Assembly: GCA_030949995.1 (NCBI GenBank)
Contig: JAUZRY010000092.1
Span: forward strand, 1 to 34,498
Source: Ardenticatenia bacterium
GTDB taxonomy: Bacteria > Chloroflexota > Anaerolineae > Ardenticatenales > Ardenticatenaceae
DNA: 34,498 bases
Reading direction: 5' to 3'
Shown: positions 18,381-27,296 of the stretch, one piece after another
How the letters are laid out: every line of letters begins with the position of its first letter
Numbering within the stretch: position 1 is the stretch's first letter
Position numbers and translations under genes: made by a program
Notes under the pieces: model-generated
What the model saw: the letters and a program-made list of their open reading frames with translations, nothing else
The model's database searches: none
What the model was told of the DNA's origin: nothing

Positions 18381-19370
18381 ATGCACGTTGTCATCCCTGT
18401 TGCTGGCTTTGGAACTCGCCTGCGACCTCACACGTACACGAAACCCAAGCCCCTCATGAAAGTGGCCGGCAACACGATCTTGGGCTACATCCTCGACATG
18501 TTGAAGGACGCCGGCCTGGAAGAAGTTACCTTCATCGTGGGATATTTGGGCGACCAGATTCGGGAGTACGTGGAGACCCACTACACCTTTCGCGCGCACT
18601 ACGTGGAGCAAACGGAGCTCAAAGGGCAGGCTCACGCCATCGCTCTGGCCCGGGAGCTCGTCCGTGACCCCATGCTCATCATCTTCGCGGACACCATCTT
18701 CGACGCCAACTTGCGCGAACTGCCCCACATCACCTCGGATGGGGTCGTGTACGTGAAGGAAGTGGAGGATCCCCGTCGGTTCGGCATCGTGACTTTGAAC
18801 TCAGAGGGGGTCATTGACCAGTTTGTGGAAAAACCTGAAAAACCCATCTCCAATTTGGCCATCATTGGAGTCTACTACATCCGCGACTACCAAGGGCTCT
18901 TCGAGGCCATTGATGAGCTCATTGCCCGGAACATCAAGACCAAGGGCGAGTACTTCCTGGCCGACGCCCTCCAGATCATGGTGAACCGGGGCGCGAGGCT
19001 GGAGATTCGCCCGGTGAGCATCTGGGAGGACTGTGGTACTCCAGAAGCTCTCTTAAACGCCAATCGCTACCTCTTAGAACAGGGCAAAACGGCGAGCGAA
19101 TCTCTCCATGCCTCGAACACTCTCATTATTCCTCCAGTTCACATTGCTCCCGGGGTGATATTGGAGAGCTCCATCATCGGCCCCTACGTGAGCATGGCCG
19201 AAGGGTGTGTGGTGCGCAATTCGATCATTCGGGATGCCATTGTGGATGAAGAGGCAACCATCGAGGACACCATGCTCATGCGCTCACTCGTCGGCAAGAA
19301 CGCCGAAGTGCGCGGCCGCTTTCGCCGGCTCAACGTGGGAGATTCGTCGGTCGTGGATTTCACCCTGTGA
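18381..19370 (+). CDS. Sugar-1-phosphate nucleotidyltransferase with left-handed beta-helix C-terminus
   Basis: This 329-residue nucleotidyltransferase has the N-terminal signature VIPVAGFGTRLRPHTYTKPKP (GTRLRP with the KPKPL lysine) and the Mg-binding aspartate in IIFADTIFD. EVEDPRRFGIV and DQFVEKPEKP are the sugar-binding segments. From about residue 245 the sequence becomes hexapeptide-repeat-like (IAPGVILESSIIGPYVSMAEGCVVRNSIIRDAIVDEEATIEDTMLM), a left-handed beta-helix. This resembles the bacterial/archaeal glucose-1-phosphate thymidylyltransferase-like and GlmU-like group. The exact sugar and nucleotide are not determinable. AGGAG lies seven bases before the ATG. It starts 68 bases after gatA and is followed 10 bases later by an aminotransferase. 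Confidence 0.88.
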   Translation: MHVVIPVAGFGTRLRPHTYTKPKPLMKVAGNTILGYILDMLKDAGLEEVTFIVGYLGDQIREYVETHYTFRAHYVEQTELKGQAHAIALARELVRDPMLIIFADTIFDANLRELPHITSDGVVYVKEVEDPRRFGIVTLNSEGVIDQFVEKPEKPISNLAIIGVYYIRDYQGLFEAIDELIARNIKTKGEYFLADALQIMVNRGARLEIRPVSIWEDCGTPEALLNANRYLLEQGKTASESLHASNTLIIPPVHIAPGVILESSIIGPYVSMAEGCVVRNSIIRDAIVDEEATIEDTMLMRSLVGKNAEVRGRFRRLNVGDSSVVDFTL

Positions 19371-19380
19371 GGAGTAGCCC

Positions 19381-20569
19381 GTGGACTACGCCCGCTTCCT
19401 GGCGACCCGGCTGAAGACTATCCCCCCAAGTGGCATCAGGCGCTTCTTCGACATACTGGCCACCATGCCCGACGTGATCTCCTTGGGCATTGGGGAGCCC
19501 GACTTCGTGACTCCCCCCGAGATTGTGGAGGCCGGCGTGCGCTCGTTGCGTGACGGACACACCGGCTACACCTCCAACAGTGGCCTCTTCGAGCTGCGGG
19601 AAGCCATAAGCGCCTACTTGGCCCGGCGGTATGGCGTGCACTATGATCCTGAGCGCGAGGTGCTCATCACCGTGGGGGTCAGCGAGGCCCTGCACCTCGC
19701 TGCCACCGCCCTGCTCGACCCGGGAGACGAAGTCCTCATCCCGGAGCCGTGCTTTGTGAGCTACGGGGCCACGGTCGCCCTGGCAGGAGGGCGTGCCGTG
19801 TACGTGCCCACGCGGGCCCGCGAGCATTTTCAAGTCCACGCCGACCACGTGGCTGAGCAGCTCACCCCCCCGAACCAAAGCTATCCTCATCGGGTACCCC
19901 AACAACCCCACCGGGGCGGTCATGGCACGTGACCGGCTGGAGGAGCTCGTGGCTCTCGCTGAGGCGCACAATCTGCTCATCTGGTCAGACGAAATTTACG
20001 ACCGCTTGGTCTACGGTGTGGAGCACGTCTGTGTCCCCTCCCTTCCCGGTGCCCGTGAACGCACTTTGTTGCTGGGCGGGTTTTCCAAGGACTTTGCCAT
20101 GACCGGCTGGCGGCTGGGATACGTCTGTGGGCCGGCACCTCTCATTGCCGGATTGCGCAAAGTGCACCAGTACATCGTGATGAGCGCCCCCACCACTGCC
20201 CAATATGCGGCCCTGGAAGCTCTTCAGGTGGCCGATCACGTCGTGGAGCACATGCGGCTGGCCTACGACCGCCGTCGGCAGGTCATTGTGCGAGGGCTCA
20301 ACGATATTGGCTTGTCGACCGTTGAGCCTCGAGGAGCTTTCTACGCCTTCCCCAATATTCAGTCCACAGGCTTAACGGGCGAGGAGTTCGCCGAGCGCCT
20401 GCTCATGGAAGAGCGTGTGGCCGTCATTCCGGGCTCCGTCTTCGGCCCGAGCGGGGAGGGGTTTGTGCGCTGCTCCTACGCCACCTCCTTGACCGAGCTG
20501 GAAGAGGCACTCGACCGCATCGAACGCTTCGTGACCCGTGTTCGGGGCGAGAGGCGTCCCAAACGGTGA
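19381..20569 (+). CDS. PLP-dependent class I/II aminotransferase, one-base frame break
   Basis: This is a fold-type I aspartate-aminotransferase-family enzyme of 395 residues after correction. The start is GTG at 19381 with GAGGAG six bases upstream. The N-terminal frame has ISLGIGEPDFVTPPEIVEAG and GHTGYTSNSGLFELREAI. The C-terminal frame has YPNNPTGAVM, IWSDEIYDRLVY, the PLP lysine in GGFSKDFAMTGWRLGY, and the substrate-carboxylate arginine region FVRCSYATS. The frames join at a run of seven C (19865-19871): with six C it reads AEQLTPRTKAILIGYPNNPTG. The motif set resembles the aromatic/aspartate and MalY-PatB-unrelated class I enzymes of Chloroflexota. The substrate is not assignable. It converges on the minus-strand surface-protein gene with only 19 bases between them. 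Confidence 0.9.
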
Positions 20570-20588
20570 GGAAGAGGCCTGTGCTGTG

Positions 20589-21698
20589 CTACTGTATTCT
20601 GTGGACGAGCACAGTGCCAAAGGCCAAGGAGAGAGCTAGGACGGTGATAGGCCAGTAGGGACTTCCTGGAGTGGTCGCACTCAGGGAGACCAACCTGACC
20701 GCAGTGGGCGCCGGCGTGCCGGGCTCACAGGTGCCTCCGCCCGATGGTGAGGTGGCCACCGTGGCCCCAACCCAACTGATGTGTTCGGTGTTTCCCCCGG
20801 TCACCTGATTGTTGTCCCCCACAATGACCAGAACCCACTCGATCACCGTGCCACCTGTCCCGCGCAGCCCAATCCATCGGGTGGTCTGATTGCCACATCC
20901 TGGCACGCCACTGCCACAGATGGACTGATTGGACGTGGAGGTGGGAATGCTCTGAGTAATGACACTGCCGCCAGCCACTTTGTAGCGCAGCTCAGCAGGG
21001 GTGCCACCTCCATCAGTGCGCGTCTCCAGATCGCCGAAAAAGGCCCCAAAGGCCGGCACCGGGGGCGAGAACGTGAAGAGCACCCCATTCCGGGTGGCCG
21101 TGTCTCCGCTGTTCTCGTTCCAGTACTCCCACGCCGAGCCATCGCTCACTTGATACCACCCGTGAGTGCCCCCTGGGGCCGCAGGATCAGGATCGGGCAT
21201 GGGGGCGCTGTCCTGGAGGCTCTTGCCCAGTGAGGAGCTGATGACCACATCTCCCCCGAGTTGGCCGATGTCGTTAACGTCGGTGATGTTGGTCATATCG
21301 CGGTTGGAAATGGAGACCGAAAAAGGACCGATGGTCCCGGTGATTTCAGCCTGTGTGCCCGCGGTGTAGGTGAAATATCCGCCTGCGAAGATTGAGTCGA
21401 GCTGATAAAAACAGATCAAGCCTGCGGAACGGGTGTCGGTAATCCACTGGTCGTTCAGCGCCGCGGCCGCCTGCCGGCCCGCGTGATTGTTGCCACTCAC
21501 CTCCGAAGTAAAGGTGATACTCACACTCGAGGCTAAAGCCGCCTGCTGCCCGATATGGGTGTTCGTCCTCCCCTCTGATTCCCCGGTGATGCCGGCTGGA
21601 CGAGCCATCAGTAGAGGGGTCTGGAACACACCCATCACCAAAAGCGCCGCGGCGACCACGACAAGAGAGCGTTTCGACCGGAAAAATGTGCCTACCAT
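20589..21698 (-). CDS. Secreted, C-terminally membrane-anchored surface protein
   Basis: The 369-residue protein has a Sec signal peptide (basic RSKR, then VVVAAALLVMGVFQTPLLMA, cleavage around residue 32). It has a large Gly/Thr/Ser-rich extracellular domain and a C-terminal hydrophobic span YWPITVLALSLAFGTVLV followed by HRIQ. This tail architecture resembles the Pro-hydrophobic-basic sorting or anchor tails of cell-surface proteins, without an LPXTG or PEP motif. The segment PAFGAFFGDLETRTDGGGTPAEL is similar to the beta-sandwich of PEP-CTERM-type surface proteins. Four cysteines in the ectodomain could form disulfides. The ribosome binding site is weak (AAGGTG) and a consensus promoter lies about 80 bases upstream. 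The function is unknown. Confidence 0.75.
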   Translation of the reverse strand: MVGTFFRSKRSLVVVAAALLVMGVFQTPLLMARPAGITGESEGRTNTHIGQQAALASSVSITFTSEVSGNNHAGRQAAAALNDQWITDTRSAGLICFYQLDSIFAGGYFTYTAGTQAEITGTIGPFSVSISNRDMTNITDVNDIGQLGGDVVISSSLGKSLQDSAPMPDPDPAAPGGTHGWYQVSDGSAWEYWNENSGDTATRNGVLFTFSPPVPAFGAFFGDLETRTDGGGTPAELRYKVAGGSVITQSIPTSTSNQSICGSGVPGCGNQTTRWIGLRGTGGTVIEWVLVIVGDNNQVTGGNTEHISWVGATVATSPSGGGTCEPGTPAPTAVRLVSLSATTPGSPYWPITVLALSLAFGTVLVHRIQ

Positions 21699-21777
21699 GT
21701 GCTTTCACCTTGCAAGGGGTTCTTGAGAAGATAAGACGATCCCCACAATGTACCGGTATGTCCCCATACGAACCTCA

Positions 21778-21804
21778 ATTATATGCGTTCACCGAGAATG
21801 TCAA
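21778..21804 (-). promoter_or_regulatory. Promoter upstream of the surface-protein gene
   Basis: On the minus strand there is a perfect TTGACA (21804 to 21799) and a perfect TATAAT (21783 to 21778), separated by 15 bases, two short of optimal. It lies 80 bases upstream of the start codon at 21698. The short spacer suggests an activator-dependent or otherwise regulated promoter. Confidence 0.6.
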
Positions 21805-22051
21805 GGGGAGAAAGGAGGGCCACTGTCTCCTTCTGCGTGACAATTTGACTCTATGACCCTACAGCCTGTATGCCTGTATGGCTCCCCTGAAAAAGGCCCG
21901 ACTTGATGGATCCAGCAGGGCAAAGGAGCCCACTTTTGCCCGATATACCGATATACGGGTAGAGCCAGAGAAGAGAGCGCCCGAAATGGCCATTTTCTAC
22001 CTCGCTCTTCCCACGAATTGGTGGCGAGTGACCTTTTTTCAGTAGAGCCGC
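21805..22051. other. Intergenic region between surface protein and C39 protein, no gene seen
   Basis: No ORF with a ribosome binding site is visible. The region holds a short direct repeat CCGATATA-CCGATATA near 21940 and an imperfect hairpin (CTCGC ... GCGAG, 21992-22028). The hairpin is followed on the plus strand by TGACC and six T (22034-22039). That polarity does not serve any gene next to it. On the minus strand I see no clear terminator for the C39 gene. Confidence 0.4.
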
Positions 22052-25000
22052 CTATTGTTTTGTAGTAACAGGCAGATACACTTTGTAGTATGGCGAGTAT
22101 TCCTCGAGCCAGATAGAATATGTAACAGCATTTCCGGCAACACTCCCATCGAAGGCACGTGCTCTTACGTAATACCAGCCGTCACTGTTGGCTGTCCACT
22201 CGATCCTCGATGCTAAATTTCCAGGGCTGATGTCGTCGTTTTCATCAAGCAGGGTGAGTCCGTCATCTGCAAAGAGCGAAAGCACGGTATCAGTTATATC
22301 GCTAAGGGCACCAGTCTCGATAATGTACTGATATCCTGCCCGTGCTTGGACAAGGAACCAATCCTCATCATATGTGCCACAGAATGTATGGGATTGGAGT
22401 TCGTAGGGCAGGATGAGCGCGGCTGAGCTTGGACTATCGTCGGATTCGTAGTCATCTCCTTGACATGTATTGATGAATGTTTCTGCTTGAGGAGCTGTTG
22501 GGTAAGAGCTCCGATTTCCGGCCCAATCCACTGCTCGAGCGCGGAAGCTGTACGTACGTCCGAGGTCTCCAACAATTTGGACCCCTTGGTACTGAGTCGT
22601 GTCCACGTTCGTCACTAGATCCTGCCATTCGCCCCCATCTTGGCGAATTTGTAAGTCCAGAAATCCGGCTCCAGCCGTCTCGTCACTGACCTCCCAGAAG
22701 ACGCTGAAAAGGGTGCTTTCTTGGACGGCATCGAGTGGTTGCAGGAAGACCTGTGGAGGAGCACGGTCAAGTGTCACATTCCACACGCCATTCCCGGCAC
22801 TGTTTCCGGCTGTATCCCACACGTGCGTGTAGAAGGCAATGCCCCTCTGGTCCGGGACGGATGTGGCATCCCAAGGCATCAGCCATCCGTCACTTCCATC
22901 GAGATCCCATCCAAGCTCACGCCATTGCCAGTCACCGTTGCCGTCATCGTATCCTACGAAGAATATGGCCTGGCTGATCCCCTGGTTATCTTGAGGGTCT
23001 GTGTCGGCCACAATGACATTGCTGTTGATGTTTAGATCATTATACAAATTCGCAAAAGTTACTGTAGGTGGCACGCTGTCCACAATCACACGTATTGTCG
23101 CTGGATCACTGACAAAAGTATCGTTACCTATCACCCGCCATACACTTTCGTATACGCCGTCTTCGCTGGGGGCAATCATGGAGAATCCTTCACCGGTGTT
23201 GGCATCGAAAGTATATGTCTGCTGCTCATCCACAAAACCCCGTATCGGTTGCCAAAGATTGGCGCCCATGTCCCACCCGTCTATAAAGAGAAGCCCATCT
23301 TGTCGTTGTGCATCCAGGTATCCTGCGTCAACTCGAACTCGCACCACTGGATTGATGACTTCGCCAGGTTGTACGTAGTGAGTGGATGTGTACTCAATGG
23401 AAACGCGAGAATCACAGTCCGCAATTTTCTCCCAAGTCACATCGACAGCGGCACTTCCGCCCTTTTCGAAGTATTCCACGTTCATGGCGTAGGTTCCACC
23501 CGGGAGATCAACATCGACCGTGTAACTTGCAACTTGTTCTCGCCACTCGTCGAGCAGCAACACATTGTCGAGCCAAAAGCGGACTCCATCATCAGCGAAG
23601 ATAGAGAACCGATATGTCCCACAGGTCAAGGAAGCCTGACGGGTAAAGCGGGCACTGAAGTTGTCTGTGGGAAAGAGCGGATCGGGCCCTGCAGTATCCC
23701 ACATGTGGGTCAGCGTTTCCCCTTCATTGCGCCGAATTGCTGGATCGCCAGCCAGAGCGGGGTTCCCCCAATACTCAGCACACCACTGGTTGGGATCACA
23801 CGTCTCTGGCTCGGGTAAAAAAGCCGGGGCCTTGCCACCAGAATTCCAGGCGAGCTTGTCCTGTGTTCTCGTAGTATTCCACCTTCACTTCGTGATATCC
23901 CGGGGAGACGTAGCCGATCCAGTCACTCCCGTCGAACGAGGCATCCCACCAGGCGCTGAACAACTCCTCTCCGTCAAGATACGCACGGCATCCATCGTCG
24001 CGTTGGCAGTGAAAACGGTACTCTCCCCCAGGAAAGTAGACAGTTCGCACGAAGCGAGCACTCCACTCGTCGTTGGGAATCGTGGGGTCAGGGCTGCCGT
24101 CACCCCAATCCCGAAAGAGAAAGTTCCCTGGTTCTTGCCGGGACAAATTGACATAACCTGCCAAGAATTTGTTGACCCAATAATTGGCACTCCATGTCGC
24201 GGTCGTGGGTTGGCAATCTGCACTTTTCGTTATGCGAGGATTCGGTTGAACGGTGTGGAGGTAAAAGACATTTCCTGCGTTATCATATATGTCGAGGCCA
24301 AGTTCAATTTCTCCATTGGGCACTTGAGAAGCACATAAGTCCCACCGGTATTCGTATGGGTACGTGGTGTCGTTGTAGACCAGGTGCCACTGACCGTTCC
24401 ATTTTGCCGTGAAGTGGACTTCTTTCACCCCGCTCAGATCATCGAAGGCGGAGGCCTGAAGGTTGACGAAGCGGCCTACAGTTTCCTTGTCCATGGGACT
24501 CAAGTAACTTCCTTCAGGCGGCGTTGTGTCAACGACCGCATCGCGGGGGACAATGGTGTTGAAGAAGAGATCGGTGTATCCAGAGCCGTATTGAAGATAG
24601 ATGTCTTTGGCTGTGATTTCCCAATTATCGTGAACGATCATAAAGCCGCTGCCATCATACCCAACACCTGTAACTGTATGATTAACGTTATAGTAATCTG
24701 GGTTTATTAGGTTTACGATGATTGGCCTTCCAGCATCTATTTCTTGTTGATATCGGTCAAATGTTGGCCTTTCGGAGCAATAGCTGGAGTTACATAGAAG
24801 CTCAGACGTAAACGTGTACCCGCGCTCATATGTGTATTGGACAATACCAGGAGAGATATCCGAGACAGACGTGGAGCCATTTCCATATTGATCACAAACT
24901 GTGTTCATGTCGTCCCGCATGGAGTTCACGGCATCTTGCCAGCGGTCTCCAAGAAGTCGATCGTATCCGCGGTTGTCCCAATATCCCAGTGCATTGATGG

Positions 25001-25880
25001 CGGCTGTAGGCGAGCATCCACTATAACATCCATAGGAACCCCAAAATTGGTTCCAATCAGGTACACCGCTGATGTACGCAAAGGTGTTAGATGTCTGAGG
25101 CGTTGTGCGCTGCTGGGACTCACGATTTTGGCCTTGGTCTTGTTGTTGTTGGGATTGAGGGAAATCGAGTGTGTCAATTTGTTCTTCTTCTACCTCAACG
25201 ATCTTCTTCGTGTAGAGGTCGAACACTTTTCTCCGTTGTCCTTGTGATTCGATTTCGTAGGCGTAGAAGAGCAGCCCTAGGTACAGGGGGCGTTGTTGGG
25301 CAACGGGTTGCACATCACGTTCGGCGAGCGAACGGCGGGCATCCTGGAGAGGGTGGGAACCCTCCACAGCGAACTCGAGCACCGGGTTAGGGAGATTGAA
25401 TGCCGACACGGTAAGATAACCGGCCGGCTTCCCGTGACGAATCACGGGAAACAAATAGGCGCTCACCTCTCCGTTCACGTCGTACAGGACAATAGCATCG
25501 CGCAATTGAGCGCCTTGAGCCCACAGGGGCGCCCGGCCAGCCTCGACTTGGAGGCGCATGCGCGCTAACGCAGCCTCTCTGGCCTTGCTCTCGTCAATGC
25601 TGCCATAGTCCTGTAAGCGCTTTCTGGAGGATGAGGGCAGAGGCGGAGTGCCCATTTCCGCCCGTTCAGATAGCGCGCGCTCGAGTTGCTGTTGGCGGCT
25701 CTGGTTCTGTGATGAGTTGTCCGGGGTCGGCGTGGGGGGTGTGGTGACGGGAATGAGACGTGGGTGTTTTGGTGCACTGGGTGAAGGGGATTGGGCGTTT
25801 GCTTTTCCGAAGTTCCACGACCAAAAGGCCAAAGCGATGAGCAATCCCGCGACCGCTCCGAAAATAACCTGCTTCTTCAT
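22052..25880 (-). CDS. Secreted C39-like cysteine peptidase with PA14 and Ig-like domains, one-base frame break
   Basis: The protein has a signal peptide (residues 1-29, cleavage after ANA) and then a Pro/Gln-rich linker. A pro-domain-like region (about 100-230, DAIVLYDVNGEVSAYLFPV...GYLTVSAF) is followed by a C39-type papain-fold domain (about 270-445) with Cys289 in GCYSGCSPTAA, His401 in NVNHTVTGVGY and Asp418 in MIVHDNWE. An Ig-like domain (452-545) and a PA14 domain (about 562-685) follow. The second frame continues with another PA14 domain (FSARFTRQASLTCGTYRFSI), Ig-like/fibronectin modules with AGNS/AGNR turns, and a pre-peptidase-C-like domain (DDYESDDSPSS), ending in KVYLPVTTKQ. The frames join at six A (23817-23822): with five, the link reads GPGFLPEPETCDPNQWC and the protein is 1275 residues. 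It starts after a GGAGGG ribosome binding site, 130 bases downstream of the EsaB-like gene. Confidence 0.85.
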
Positions 25881-25942
25881 GGCCGATACCCTCCTTCCTT
25901 CTGTGTACGCCGTGAGGAATAGAGAGTGCGGTAAACTACGAT

Positions 25943-25963
25943 GTCATGTGCGGGTCATGTGCG
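25943..25963. repeat. Two 10-bp direct repeats upstream of the C39 gene
   Basis: GTCATGTGCG occurs at 25943-25952 and 25954-25963, a period of 11 bases, one helical turn. It lies between the EsaB-like gene and the C39 gene start (25880). It may be a regulator binding site. The surrounding sequence has no strong -35/-10 pair. Confidence 0.4.
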
Positions 25964-26010
25964 GGGTTGGGCGTGAACGTATAGAGTTGATTTCTCGTTC
26001 AGAAGAACCC

Positions 26011-26303
26011 TCATAACCGGGGCAAAATGATTTCAGCGCCGTCCCCGCACTTGTATTCCTGGCGCGCCAATGTCTCACGACCACGCAGCTCGACCTCGAC
26101 GTTTCGTTTTTCCCGAGCCATATCCCAAGCCAAGCGAGGCTTTCCACGCACGGACTCTGGAAGGTGGCGTATGCGGATACCAAGTCCTCCCCGTAAAGGC
26201 CGTAGTATATCCATATCACCAGCTCGCGTACGGGAATGTGGATCGGCACTTCCATATCCTGGGGATCGCCGACAGGTTGGTGGACAGTCACAAGGGCTTT
26301 CAC
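26011..26303 (-). CDS. YukD/EsaB-like ubiquitin-fold protein, one-base frame break
   Basis: A GTG start at 26303 is preceded by GGAGG seven bases upstream and overlaps the stop of the preceding gene as GTGA. The first frame reads KALVTVHQPVGDPQDMEVPIH, then IPVRELVIWIYYGLYGED. This fits beta1-beta2-alpha1 of a ubiquitin fold with the PVRELV helix start typical of YukD/EsaB and EccD N-termini. After about 26180 the family pattern continues one frame over as GIRIRHLPESVRGKPRLAW through VEVELRGRETLARQEYKCG and DGAEIILPRL, where RGRETL and GDGAEIIL are the usual last turns and strand. One base must be added near 26173-26186 (a G4 run or the CTT next to it). The corrected length is 97 residues. 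In type VII systems these proteins accompany EssC. The family call is by pattern only. Confidence 0.6.
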
Positions 26304-27284
26304 GGCCCTTCCTCCTGATCTGAGAAGTGCTGGGACACTTGGTGGGCCTGCTGGCCGGCGTCACCGTTCTCCTCGCCGTCTCTGCTCGTGGGCATACCGT
26401 TCTCATGTTGGGTGCGCGGAATGAGCCTATACGGATCCCAACTCTCGATGACCTCGGCGATGTGTTCGCCGTGGCAAAAGCCATGTGGCCAGACGCACGT
26501 GTTGGTAGCGTCCTCGCCGGTAAACGAGGGCATCTCCTGGTGGCAGATGACGATATTGGCGTTTGATGACGGGCGGCAATTCTAACCCCAAACTAAATTC
26601 ACTTTCCTCGATGGAGCCCAAGATTAAATAGCTCTGAAAATCTGTCACGACGCCGTTGAACGCGCGGGATGAGAGCTTCTTGGCAGATGCGGAGACAACA
26701 AGGTGAAAGCCGAACCGGCGTCCTCCGGCTACGATGTCGCCGAGTTCATCCTTATCAGGCATAGTGGCGATTCCATCTTCCACGCCAAAGGCGTTTTCAA
26801 CAACAATCACGATGCGTGGCAACGGTGTGGAACCTCCAACTCGATAATAACGTTGTCGTCGTTCTTCCAACACTGCTTTCAAGGCCTCAATAGCCTCTGG
26901 AGCTGCTTCCTCCGAACACGTGTAGCTCTCCACAAACAGGGCGACACGCGGATGTTCGGCCAATGCCCGTAGATCCTCGAAGCCGGCGTCGAAAATGTAC
27001 AGGCGGAGCTCATCTGGGCGGTAGATGTGTGTCATGAGCAACAAGAGCGTCTGGAGCGCGATCGTCTTTCCGCTCTGAACTGAGCCTACGATCAGCAACC
27101 CGCCACTTTCTTGCAAGTTGGCTTGGACGATGTGGAGGTCCTCGAACTCCAGTCCCAAGGGTACAATGAGAGGCCGGTGACCGTCGGAGAGGAGGATGTT
27201 TGCATCCACGACGTCATTCATGCTCACCATCTCGGGCATAGCGTGCACCGGAACAGGACGGGGGCCGTCCCAAGCGGCGTCCAT
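26300..27284 (-). CDS. Third FtsK/SpoIIIE ATPase domain (EssC/EccC D3) as a separate gene, probable frame break
   Basis: The start at 27284 has GGAGAGG two bases upstream, 12 bases after the stop of the large ATPase gene. The protein reads LIVPLGLEFEDLHIVQANLQ, a Walker A GSVQSGKT (K73), LYIFDAGFEDLRAL, and a degenerate Walker B IVIVVENAF with Glu where Asp is usual. GRRFGFHLVVSASA and RYRHLPPGDALVYRRGRYQHV-like C-terminal strands follow. In EssC this is domain D3, usually fused to D1-D2. The starting frame stops at 26427. Removing one base from a run of four A at 26476-26479 gives VRLATWLCHGEHIAEVIESW and continues to 26300, overlapping the EsaB-like start as GTGA (327 residues, acidic tail). 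The coupled overlap and ribosome binding site are why I prefer the longer form. Confidence 0.8.
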
Positions 27285-27296
27285 GGCCTCTCCGAG

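Noticed and set aside
21992-22039. Hairpin plus six T on the plus strand downstream of the C39 gene
   Set aside because: The T-run is on the plus strand, where no gene needs termination. In the minus-strand direction the structure is preceded by A and has no U-tract.
26011-26484. 157-codon single-frame ORF over the D3 tail and EsaB-like region
   Set aside because: Its first two thirds have no domain-like character; only the last 55 codons look like the end of a ubiquitin-fold protein, whose start is in another frame.
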